NCBI GenBank assembly: GCA_026693065.1
Contig: JAPLNA010000071.1
Coordinates: forward strand, 13,608 to 54,341
Source of the DNA: Planctomycetota bacterium
GTDB taxonomy: Bacteria > Planctomycetota > Phycisphaerae > SM23-33
Direction of reading: 5' to 3'
Length of the DNA stretch: 40,734 nt
A program made the translations under genes and the position numbers. Shown in pieces: positions 32,058-39,415 of the stretch. Each line of letters starts with the position of its first letter. Position 1 is the stretch's first letter. The notes beneath the pieces are model-generated. The model was given only the letters and a program-made list of their open reading frames with translations. It was not told the origin of the DNA and ran no database searches.

Positions 32058-32177
32058 AAGAACGCCTTGAGGAACGCCGGGAGCGGCCGTAGAATGGCCG
32101 CATCCGATCTCCGTGCCTGGCACAAAGGCCGGAATCCTGCGGGAAAGGCGGGTGATGGGCGATGAGCGTGAGTGCGG
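32058..32177 (+). repeat. Promoter-leader module, copy 8 (orphan)
   Basis: -35 TTGAGG at 32067-32072, 17 bp, TAGAAT at 32090-32095. The second leader block remnant is at 32230-32263. No plus-strand gene follows; the module points into the 3' end of a minus-strand gene. It probably lost its gene or could produce antisense RNA. Confidence 0.8.
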
Positions 32178-32288
32178 AAGAAACAACGGCGACGGGAGGG
32201 GCGGGAGGCCCACCCCGCATTGTCCGATAACCGTACCGGCCGAAAGTCGCTGGACCAGCACAGGGCGGCTGCTGAACTCACCCTGCAA

Positions 32289-32627
32289 TCACGTGATAAA
32301 CTCCATGATGCAGAGCACCAGACCGACGACCACGAGAATGGCTCCCCAGTAGTGCATCGGAATGAAGAAGAACCGGTGTGTCGCTCGGTCGAGAACCATC
32401 TCCTTCCCTGTCGCCTTATCGATGACGGTCCGGGCTGTGCGTTTGCGCAGCAAGCTGCCGACGACCCACGACAAAGCGGCCGCGATAAACATGGCGACAC
32501 CGATAGTCCACTTGTGGGCAGAGTAATATCCTGCGCCCCATGCAGCGTCGAAGCCCCAATTGCAGAGCAACGCTGCTCCAAAGACAAAGACAGCGACGAG
32601 AAATCCGAAACCACTCCAGATGATCAT
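32289..32627 (-). CDS. Small membrane protein with three TM helices
   Basis: The 112-residue protein starts at 32627 with GAAAGG 7 nt upstream; the open frame extends further but has no ribosome site, and a promoter lies close by. TM helices: IIWSGFGFLVAVFVFGAALL, AHKWTIGVAMFIAAALSWVV, and YWGAILVVVGLVLCIMEF. Between the last two is RTVIDKATGKEMVLDRATHR, a cytosolic or periplasmic loop, followed by FFFIPMHYWG. I recognise it as a small membrane protein type of unknown role. It converges on copy 8 of the promoter-leader module. Confidence 0.7.
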   Translation of the reverse strand: MIIWSGFGFLVAVFVFGAALLCNWGFDAAWGAGYYSAHKWTIGVAMFIAAALSWVVGSLLRKRTARTVIDKATGKEMVLDRATHRFFFIPMHYWGAILVVVGLVLCIMEFIT

Positions 32628-32706
32628 TGTGTACCCTTTCAGTTTGTTGTGATCCGGGGTTTCCCAGATGAACTCGCGGGCACGGCCATCATGGGTCGTT
32701 CCCATG

Positions 32707-32734
32707 ATTCTATCGTGGTTCCGGAGATCGGCAA
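32707..32734 (-). promoter_or_regulatory. Promoter of the small membrane protein
   Basis: On the minus strand TTGCCG (32734-32729), 16-bp spacer, TAGAAT (32712-32707), about 80 nt before the start codon at 32627. Confidence 0.5.
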
Positions 32735-32932
32735 GCTTCTTCCCGGATCCAGCAACCGGAATCGGGAGACGTCTTACCGATTTCGAGGTGGAAACCCTAT
32801 GGCGAGATGAAGAAGGCCGGCAGCCGGGGCGGCGATGACAGGGCCGCAAGCCACGGCGCCCGCGACAGGGTGATGGCCGGACCGGGCGCCGGCAGGACGG
32901 GGGATCCGGCTGGGCAACGGGACCGGCTATTG

Positions 32933-32947
32933 TGCAGTCAGACTGCA
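32933..32947. promoter_or_regulatory. 15-bp palindrome, candidate operator
   Basis: TGCAGTC and GACTGCA arms (7 bp) separated by one base, about 300 bp upstream of the minus-strand membrane gene. Far for a classical operator, but perfectly symmetrical. Confidence 0.3.
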
Positions 32948-33084
32948 AACTAGCCGCTGGGGCATAAACCGGTCGGGGCGACGGTAGCATCGCGCGAAGG
33001 GGCGAATGCTTGTTGGATTCGCGGGCGAGGGGGTATCATGCCGCGGCGATGGTGGGTGGGGAGGGATTCGGCCGGGGCCGGGGA

Positions 33085-33654
33085 TCAGAGGAGATCTCTG
33101 TGGGTATGAAGCCGGGCGAGGGTCCGGGGCAAGCGCTGGCAGGCCAGGATGTCGAGGAATTCGTCCACGGTCTTGGGCGGGTTCTTCAGGCTCAGTCGCT
33201 GCTGGCGGGCGGCGGAACAGACCAGGGCGGGGGCCGTGTCGAGCCAATGGAGGATAAAATCGTCGGGGTGCCGGGCCGTCAGGCCGAAGGAGGCAAGATA
33301 GGGCGGAGGGAAGTCGGCGAGGTTGTAGGTTAGGATCACGGAGGATTTGGAGTGGATGGCGGCCGCCAGGACGTGGCGATCGTCGGGATCGGGGAGTGCG
33401 AGAGTTCCGATGAGCCTCTGATATCCTGTGACGAGGCAGTCGCGAACGTGGAGGTTCATCAAGCGGCGGGTCCGTTCGAGTTGGCGGCGGGTGAGGGCGG
33501 GGCGGTCTTTCAGGACGTTGCGGATCCACTCGTCGTGGATGTCGTCGGTCCACCGGGCGCGGAAGAGGCCCGTCAGCGCCAGCCGAAGGAGGAAGTCGCG
33601 AAGGGGCGCGGGGTAGAGGACACAGGCGTCGTACAACGCGGTAACGGCGGCCAT
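33085..33654 (-). CDS. PIN-domain toxin of a toxin-antitoxin pair
   Basis: A 189-residue PIN-domain protein. It begins MAAVTALYDACVLYPAPLRD, with the first acidic residue in YDAC, then LTGLFRARWTDDIHDEW, and PDPDDRHVLAAAIHSKSSVI..TYNLADFP, the conserved acidic cluster of PIN RNases (PIN_3 type). It would cleave RNA when freed from its antitoxin. The ATG at 33654 follows the antitoxin's stop by two bases, indicating translational coupling. Length is slightly above that of VapC. Confidence 0.85.
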   Translation of the reverse strand: MAAVTALYDACVLYPAPLRDFLLRLALTGLFRARWTDDIHDEWIRNVLKDRPALTRRQLERTRRLMNLHVRDCLVTGYQRLIGTLALPDPDDRHVLAAAIHSKSSVILTYNLADFPPPYLASFGLTARHPDDFILHWLDTAPALVCSAARQQRLSLKNPPKTVDEFLDILACQRLPRTLARLHTHRDLL

Positions 33655-33656
33655 GG

Positions 33657-34106
33657 TCAATAACCCATTTTCAGTTCCTGGGCCTGGGCGGCCAATTCGT
33701 CGAGGGTGGCGAGGCGGCGTTTGTCGATGGCCTGTTTATAGGCCAGCACGTCCTGGAAGAGGATACGGCGGTGGGTTCCGACCTTGCGGAAGGGGATTTT
33801 GAGCCCGTCGAGTTCCTTGATCAGGAACGGCCGGGAGACGCCCACGAGGTTGGCGGCCTGTTGGGTGGAGAGTTCCACGTGGACGGCGGTGAGGGCGACG
33901 GAATGGCCCTGGGCCATCTCGGACAGGGCGTCGACCAGGAGGCGGACGGCGGTTTTGGGGATCGTGACCTCCTCGCGGACCCTGGGGATGCGGACGCGAA
34001 GATCGCCCCGCGCGAATCGGGCGAGTTGACGGCTGGATCGGCGGGCGAGGGCGACGTCTTCCTGCGTGGGTCTTGCGGGCCTGCTTCGGGCGGGTGTACG
34101 GGGCAT
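33657..34106 (-). CDS. Excisionase-type HTH antitoxin
   Basis: A 149-residue protein with a basic, disordered N-terminus and a helix-turn-helix of the excisionase/MerR-like type: ELSTQQAANLVGVSRPFLIK, then KIPFRKVGTHRRILFQDVLAYK. It ends KMGY just before the PIN gene. Such a pair is typical of type II toxin-antitoxin loci, where the antitoxin binds the toxin and represses its own promoter. CAGGAG lies 6 nt before the start. The direct repeats at its promoter (34154-34182) are candidate binding sites. Confidence 0.85.
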   Translation of the reverse strand: MPRTPARSRPARPTQEDVALARRSSRQLARFARGDLRVRIPRVREEVTIPKTAVRLLVDALSEMAQGHSVALTAVHVELSTQQAANLVGVSRPFLIKELDGLKIPFRKVGTHRRILFQDVLAYKQAIDKRRLATLDELAAQAQELKMGY

Positions 34107-34142
34107 CGGTTTCTCCTGTGTCGTCGGGTAAGTCTCTCCTTA

Positions 34143-34182
34143 AGTCTATCGACCAAACGCAACAAACGCAACAAAAGAAACA
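34143..34182 (-). promoter_or_regulatory. Antitoxin promoter with direct repeats
   Basis: On the minus strand TTGCGT (34171-34166), 17 bp, TAGACT (34148-34143). On the plus strand AAACGCAAC is repeated (34155-34163 and 34164-34172) and followed by the related AAAAGAAAC, so the repeats overlap the promoter, as expected for autorepression. Confidence 0.5.
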
Positions 34183-34200
34183 ACCGAATCGACTCCCGGC

Positions 34201-34229
34201 TTGGCGCAACACGCCAGACCCGGTAGACT
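34201..34229 (+). promoter_or_regulatory. Promoter of the glycosidase-like gene
   Basis: TTGGCG at 34201-34206, 17 bp, TAGACT at 34224-34229, 30 nt before the start codon. Confidence 0.5.
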
Positions 34230-34259
34230 CCCCCGGCCACGACAGGAGAAATACACCCA

Positions 34260-37214
34260 ATGACCGACCAGATGACCACGACCTGCCTGCACATTGCCCT
34301 CGCTGACAATGGGGCGATGGTTCAAATCGCCAACCGCACGGCGGGCGAGGTTTATCCCATCGAGAGCGATGAGTTCGAGGTGGTGACGGATCGCGGGAGT
34401 TTCTCCAGCAAGGGGAAAACGCCGGTTCGGACAGGGGAGGGGGAATATGTGTTCGAGGCGGGGTTCGGGCGGGTGAGGTTGCAGTATGCGGCCAAGGCGG
34501 ATCAGGCGTGGGTGAAGAGACGGGTGGTGGTGGAGGAGATCCGCGGGCCAGTCGTTTTGGAGAAGATCGTGCTCGGGCGGACACGATTTCTTCCAGGGGA
34601 AGGGACGGGCCCCGGCCCGGGGGAGTTTGTTGATTATGACACGTTCTGGAACGCGCCGACGGTGGCGTTTCTGAGGTGGGAGAAGGGCGGCGTATTCTCA
34701 GGGATAGAAAACCCGTTTTTCAGGGCGGGCTACGAGGCGGGGGAGTTTGAGCTGGCCTTTGAGCCGAGCTTGATATTGAAGGCGGGGGAAATGTACGAGA
34801 GCGAGTGGCAGTTCATCGGGGTGTACCGGCGGAGCGGGGTGATGATCGTCGACCACAACCCGCTGACGAGCCTGGGTCAGTTGCCGCGGTATCGCAACCC
34901 GTGCGGCCACGTGCCTATCGACCGCTCGGAGGTCCGGGCGATGCAGGCGTTCGCGCTGGACTACCTGGACGTGAAGGTGGACCGATATCTGTTCATTTTG
35001 TACAACTTCTTCTATCCGCTGCCGCAGATGCCCGCGCCGGGCTCGCCGGAGGAGGCCCTGCACATCAAGATGGTCGACATGTTCGCCGAGCTGGGCGGGG
35101 ACATGATCATATTCAACCCGATGTATCCGTACACGAAGCCCGCCGGGCGGGCGGAGGCGTACTGGGACTTGGGCCCGGCCGGGTCGGCGGCCCAGAAGAT
35201 CATGGATCACGCCCGGGCGCGGGGGTTGAAGTTCGGGTATTACATGGGCTGTGCCAGGCACGGGGCCGAGGGCAACGCGTGCGCCCTGCCGTACGCGCCG
35301 GAGCGGCCGGAGTGGAAGAAGGTCGACGAGCAGGGCCACCTCGCGGCCGAGAACTGCATCGCGTGCGACGAGTACGCCGAGTGGTTTCTCTCGGTGCAGC
35401 GGAACACGATCGAGCGGTTCGGATTGGGACTGTGGTCGTGGGACCCCGGGCCGGGCAACGGGCTGTTCTGCCACAACGCCGACCACGGGCACCTGCCGGG
35501 CAAGGGCGGGTACAAGGGCTGGCGGAACGCGACCGAACTGATGCGCCGGCTGAAGGAGGCCTGCCCGGGCCTGTATTACCAGGCGTTTTACGGCCGGAAG
35601 GAGCACGGGCTGTGGGGGTTCAAGTATTTCGACCAGCACGAGTCGTACTGGGAGCTGGGGCTGATGAACTGCACGCGGCACAGCGACCTTCACGCCGACC
35701 GGATGAACGCCGACGGCGTGCGGCACCAGGGGTGGTGGAACCAGATGTTCCGCTTCCACCCGACGCTGCTGACGCACGGGATGGTGCACCGGTTCCAGGA
35801 GGGCAATTACGACCCGCGGCTGACGAAGGCGTGGGACCACGTCGGGTGGCGGTACAGCGTGATGAGTTGCCTGGCCGCCGCGGGCAGCGTGACGACGGTG
35901 ATCCTGCCGGAGGACCTGAGCCTCGTGCCGGAGATGCCGGCGTTTTATCACAAATGGCTCTCGTGGGCGCGGGAGACGTTCGAGTACATCCGTTACAACA
36001 TTCCCTTCGGCGCCAGCGTCCGCCCGGGCGGGGTGGACGGGTGGGCGCGGATCAAGGGCGGCCACGGATTTATCTTCCTGTGCAACCCGGGGCCTCGCCC
36101 GGCGCGGATCGAGTTCGGCCTGGACGACGAGATCGGCCTGTCGGCGGCGGGGCGTTTCTCCCTGTCGCCGCTGTACCCGCTGGAAGGCCCGCGGCTGACC
36201 GATGCGGCCCATCCCGACGGCGTCTTCTCCGCCGGCGATCGCGTGCAGGCCGTCGTGCCGGCGTATGAGGTCGTGTTGCTGGAGCTCGCCGCCCACACGG
36301 GGGCCGCGTTGCCGGCGTTGAAAACTCCCGCGCCGGGGGCCGCCCGGGCGCTGCCTCGGCTGCTGGACGACTGGCGGACGGCGGATGGCCGTTCGTTCGC
36401 GTTCCCGAACCATCCGGCGGCGGAGAAGCTCTCACTCGTCGCGCAGTTCCAGGCCGAATTAGGCATTCGCGAGCTGCTGGCCCGGGCCGTGCCGAAGAAC
36501 CTCGCCGAGTTCGAGCCCTTGCTGGCCCAGTGGAACAAGGACTATTCGATCGACAACTTCGCCTGGAGCCGCCCGGACCGGCTGTGGCTGGTGCTGCCGT
36601 TCGTGGACGCCGAGCAGGCCGACGCGACGGCGTTGCGGGTCAACGGAAAGGCCGTGACGCTGGCGTGTCATCACTTCGTCCGCAAGGTCATCTACTACGC
36701 CGACGTGACGGACGCGGTGGCGTGGGGGCAGTCCAACACGGTGGAACTGGAGTTTGCTCGGCTGGGCGCGGGGCAGTTCCTGGGCCCGTACCTGGATTAT
36801 CCGCTGGACGCCGCCGCGGTGGGGGCCGTGCCGGCCGCCGGGGCGGTGGTATACGATCGCCCGCTGGATGCCGAGACTCTCCCGGGCCGGCGGCAGGGGG
36901 CCGGGGACACGCGCCGCGCGCCGGTGGTCTCGTTCGCCCAGATGGTTCCCGCGTACCTGCGTGAGGGGCAGGAGACGTCGTTCTCCGTCGTGGTGGACAT
37001 GCCGCCGGAGGAATTGGAGGGGGTGTTCATTTCCGCTCCGGTGTACGACGCGCGGATGGGGTACGACGCCGCGACGGGGCGGTGGGAGTGGCACTGGACC
37101 CCGTGGCCGCGGTCGGCTCTGATCATGGACGTTCCCGCCTACAGCGTCTGGGCGGTGGCCAAGAACGGGCTGGTCAGCGAGCCGGTAAGCATCCCGCTCA
37201 CCTGGCGGTTCTGA
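34260..37214 (+). CDS. Putative glycoside hydrolase, alpha-galactosidase-like TIM barrel
   Basis: A 984-residue protein without signal peptide. The N-terminal ~230 residues are beta-rich (supersandwich-like). A central part (about 240-600) looks like a TIM barrel of the GH36/GH27/GH31 superfamily: RYLFILYNFFYPLPQM, LGGDMIIFNPMY, LKFGYYMGCARHG, and GLGLWSWDPGPGNG near residue 394, where Asp may be catalytic. The C-terminal ~370 residues are beta-rich and include a sandwich module. The family cannot be fixed by eye. It would act on sugars or glycans in the cytoplasm. AGGAGA lies 10 nt before the ATG. It converges with the next gene, leaving a 6-bp gap. Confidence 0.65.
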   Translation: MTDQMTTTCLHIALADNGAMVQIANRTAGEVYPIESDEFEVVTDRGSFSSKGKTPVRTGEGEYVFEAGFGRVRLQYAAKADQAWVKRRVVVEEIRGPVVLEKIVLGRTRFLPGEGTGPGPGEFVDYDTFWNAPTVAFLRWEKGGVFSGIENPFFRAGYEAGEFELAFEPSLILKAGEMYESEWQFIGVYRRSGVMIVDHNPLTSLGQLPRYRNPCGHVPIDRSEVRAMQAFALDYLDVKVDRYLFILYNFFYPLPQMPAPGSPEEALHIKMVDMFAELGGDMIIFNPMYPYTKPAGRAEAYWDLGPAGSAAQKIMDHARARGLKFGYYMGCARHGAEGNACALPYAPERPEWKKVDEQGHLAAENCIACDEYAEWFLSVQRNTIERFGLGLWSWDPGPGNGLFCHNADHGHLPGKGGYKGWRNATELMRRLKEACPGLYYQAFYGRKEHGLWGFKYFDQHESYWELGLMNCTRHSDLHADRMNADGVRHQGWWNQMFRFHPTLLTHGMVHRFQEGNYDPRLTKAWDHVGWRYSVMSCLAAAGSVTTVILPEDLSLVPEMPAFYHKWLSWARETFEYIRYNIPFGASVRPGGVDGWARIKGGHGFIFLCNPGPRPARIEFGLDDEIGLSAAGRFSLSPLYPLEGPRLTDAAHPDGVFSAGDRVQAVVPAYEVVLLELAAHTGAALPALKTPAPGAARALPRLLDDWRTADGRSFAFPNHPAAEKLSLVAQFQAELGIRELLARAVPKNLAEFEPLLAQWNKDYSIDNFAWSRPDRLWLVLPFVDAEQADATALRVNGKAVTLACHHFVRKVIYYADVTDAVAWGQSNTVELEFARLGAGQFLGPYLDYPLDAAAVGAVPAAGAVVYDRPLDAETLPGRRQGAGDTRRAPVVSFAQMVPAYLREGQETSFSVVVDMPPEELEGVFISAPVYDARMGYDAATGRWEWHWTPWPRSALIMDVPAYSVWAVAKNGLVSEPVSIPLTWRF

Positions 37215-37220
37215 TCCCAG

Positions 37221-39161
37221 TCAAGGCTTCTTGGCCGAGGCGTCCTTGGCGGGCGGATCGAGTTGGAGGGAGATCTTCTTGGCCGCGGCGTCCAGGGAGG
37301 CCTCCTGGAGCAGCTCGACCAGCCGGCTGCCCAGGCGGTATCGCTCGCTGGAGGTCCGGAAGGGCGACTTCATGTCCATCGGATGCGAGGCCTCGTAGTA
37401 GTGGTTGTAGAGTTCGATGGCGGTCTTGAGCTTGTTGTTCTTGCGGAGAACCTTCTCCATGGCGTCCATGGCTTCCATGAGCACGCCGGGGGCGTTGTTC
37501 CGGGTGGCCTGGACGGCGTGCTCGTAGGAGGCCATGGCGAGGCGTTCCTTGTCGGCGGCGAGCCAGGCGTGTCCGGCGGCGATGAAGCAGCGCCCGGCGA
37601 GATCGGGTCGGCGGGAGAAGATCTGGGCGGCCCGTTCGTAGAGCCCGGCCTTCCGGGCCTGGTCGGAGATGGTTTCGACGAGGCGGAGGGCGCGGCTGCA
37701 CCCGTAGTCGGGGTACTCGGCGGCGGTGCGCTGGAGGAGGATGTCCACCAGGCGGCCGACGCGATCGACGCTCAGGCGGTTCTTTTCGCCCAGGTGGATG
37801 GCGAGGTCCCACGCGATGTTGAGGGCCATGTTGTCACCCAGGGCCTGGGTGAGGAGGCTTTCGGTGACGGCGGCGTCGAGCCGGCGGGCGGGGGCCAGTG
37901 GGGGCAGGTCGACGGCGGGCCCGTTCCGCACGAGCGAGGCCGGCAGTGTGGTCGCACCGGCGGCGGGCAGGGCGTTGTACTCGCCGGCCAGGCGGGCCAG
38001 GGCGCCGGCGGGGGCGTCGGCGGCGCCCGAGGGGCCCGCGAAACCGTCCACCAGCCTGGCCAGTTGCACCGCCGTCGTGGCGTGCTCCCGCTGGCGAAGG
38101 GGCAGGAGCATGGCCGCCAGGGAGACGGACAGTTCGCAGTCGTTGGTGCCCTGCCCGCTGACGGGGTCGAACAACTCGCCGACGAAGTAACGGTCGCCGG
38201 CGTATCGCCCGGTGGCGGTGTCCCAGGTGACGCTCTTGCCGTCGGGGGTCTTGCGGAGGTACCCCAGCCAGGCGTGTCCGCCGCGCGTGCCCGAGCCGAC
38301 GACCATGACGGCGGGCACGCCCATCGCGCGGTAGACCTCGGCGGAGAAGTACGCCCGCTCCAGGCAGACGCCCCCGACCTTCAGGAGGTTGGGTAGCGTA
38401 AAGGCCAGAGCGGAGATCTTCTTGGGCGAGCCGTTCACGAAGTCCATGTCGTACTTCAACGCGTTGTAGAGCCGATCGGAATTGGTCTCCTGGGGGTAGT
38501 TGGCCTGCGCCCAGGTCCGCTCGGAGAGGGACAGCGTTGTGCAGGCCAGGTATCGCGAGAGTTCGAACGGCATGGCCCGCAGGTCGTAGCGGCTCGGGCG
38601 GGACTTCTTGAGATACCAGGTGAAGGCCTCCACCGGGGTGGCGGGCTTGACCAGCTCGCCCGGGGCCGGCTCGGGGCTGGCCGTCGCGAACGCCACCGCG
38701 AGGTTGGCGTACTCAGCCACGAGCTTGGGCTCGGCCTGCCAGAGGGCGTGCAGGCCTTTGATGCCGTCGGCCTTGGGGCGCTCGCAGGCCATGGTGCGGA
38801 ACAGCAGCCGCGACACCGGGCGATTGGCCAGGAGCCACTGGGCGAACGAGCGGCCGTTGGACAGCCCCTCGGTCGCGGGCAGGAACTCGCAGGCGTTGAC
38901 GACGTAGACCGCGTCGTTGAGGGCGTCGAGGTTGGCGGTGCCGGCGGCGGCGAGCCGGCCGAGAATGGCCGCGGTCAGTTGGTCCTGCAGGGGCTTGTAC
39001 TGCCCGGTCTGGGCGGCCTGGGCGAGTTTCTTCAACGCCCACTCGCCCAGCCACGCGTCGGGCAGGTCCTTGGCGACCGAGGCCGGTTGGCTCGCCTGCC
39101 CCATCGCCCCCGCCGTCGCCATCGCCATCACCAGCCCCGCCAATCCCGTTTTGCCCATCAT
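37221..39161 (-). CDS. Secreted transglutaminase-like protein with helical repeats
   Basis: A 646-residue protein with signal peptide (GLAGLVMAMATAGAMGQASQ). The central domain has the Cys-His-Asp triad of the transglutaminase-like fold: GGVCLERAYF (Cys ~266), RGGHAWLGYL (His ~296) and TWDTATGRY (Asp ~314). The C-terminal ~250 residues are TPR-like helices (CFIAAGHAWLAADKERLAMA, LKTAIELYNHYYEASHP). Such proteins act as proteases, transglutaminases or peptide-binding enzymes; the activity here is undetermined. AAGGAG lies 7 nt before the ATG at 39161. A minus-strand TACAAT at 39189-39184 could be its -10. Confidence 0.8.
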   Translation of the reverse strand: MMGKTGLAGLVMAMATAGAMGQASQPASVAKDLPDAWLGEWALKKLAQAAQTGQYKPLQDQLTAAILGRLAAAGTANLDALNDAVYVVNACEFLPATEGLSNGRSFAQWLLANRPVSRLLFRTMACERPKADGIKGLHALWQAEPKLVAEYANLAVAFATASPEPAPGELVKPATPVEAFTWYLKKSRPSRYDLRAMPFELSRYLACTTLSLSERTWAQANYPQETNSDRLYNALKYDMDFVNGSPKKISALAFTLPNLLKVGGVCLERAYFSAEVYRAMGVPAVMVVGSGTRGGHAWLGYLRKTPDGKSVTWDTATGRYAGDRYFVGELFDPVSGQGTNDCELSVSLAAMLLPLRQREHATTAVQLARLVDGFAGPSGAADAPAGALARLAGEYNALPAAGATTLPASLVRNGPAVDLPPLAPARRLDAAVTESLLTQALGDNMALNIAWDLAIHLGEKNRLSVDRVGRLVDILLQRTAAEYPDYGCSRALRLVETISDQARKAGLYERAAQIFSRRPDLAGRCFIAAGHAWLAADKERLAMASYEHAVQATRNNAPGVLMEAMDAMEKVLRKNNKLKTAIELYNHYYEASHPMDMKSPFRTSSERYRLGSRLVELLQEASLDAAAKKISLQLDPPAKDASAKKP

Positions 39162-39415
39162 GACGTTGCTCCTTGTCCCCTCTATTGTACGGCCACAAAG
39201 AACACCAAGGCGGATAAGAAGAAACACAGAAGAACGAGGAAGACACACTCAGGACGCCTGGCCCTTGTCGGGGATAGTCCTTCTTCTTGCTTACCTTTGT
39301 GCCCTTGGTGGCTGACTCTTTCCGTTCCATGTGCTCGCGGCCGGACTTGGATGTAGACACGCCCGCGGCCGCGCGGGATGATGGGCCCTCAGTCCAAGAT
39401 GGGACGGGGTGCCAT
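39162..39415. other. Divergent intergenic region
   Basis: Purine-rich DNA near 39190-39250 and a CCTTTGTGCCCTTGGTGG stretch at 39293-39310 that is a partial reverse complement of CCACAAAGAACACCAAGG at 39192-39209. No gene is supported. A TACAAT box (minus strand, 39189-39184) is the clearest promoter-like site. Confidence 0.4.

Larger units (their letters stand above)
32628..33084. other. Intergenic region between membrane protein and PIN toxin
   Basis: No gene is supported. It holds the promoter of the small membrane protein and the palindrome TGCAGTC-A-GACTGCA at 32933-32947. Confidence 0.5.

Noticed and set aside
20150-32177. Integron attC-like recombination sites
   Set aside because: The array of single genes with repeats is suggestive, but GTTRRRY core sites with RYYYAAC counterparts are not found, the modules lie 5' of genes with intact promoter boxes, and no integrase is seen.
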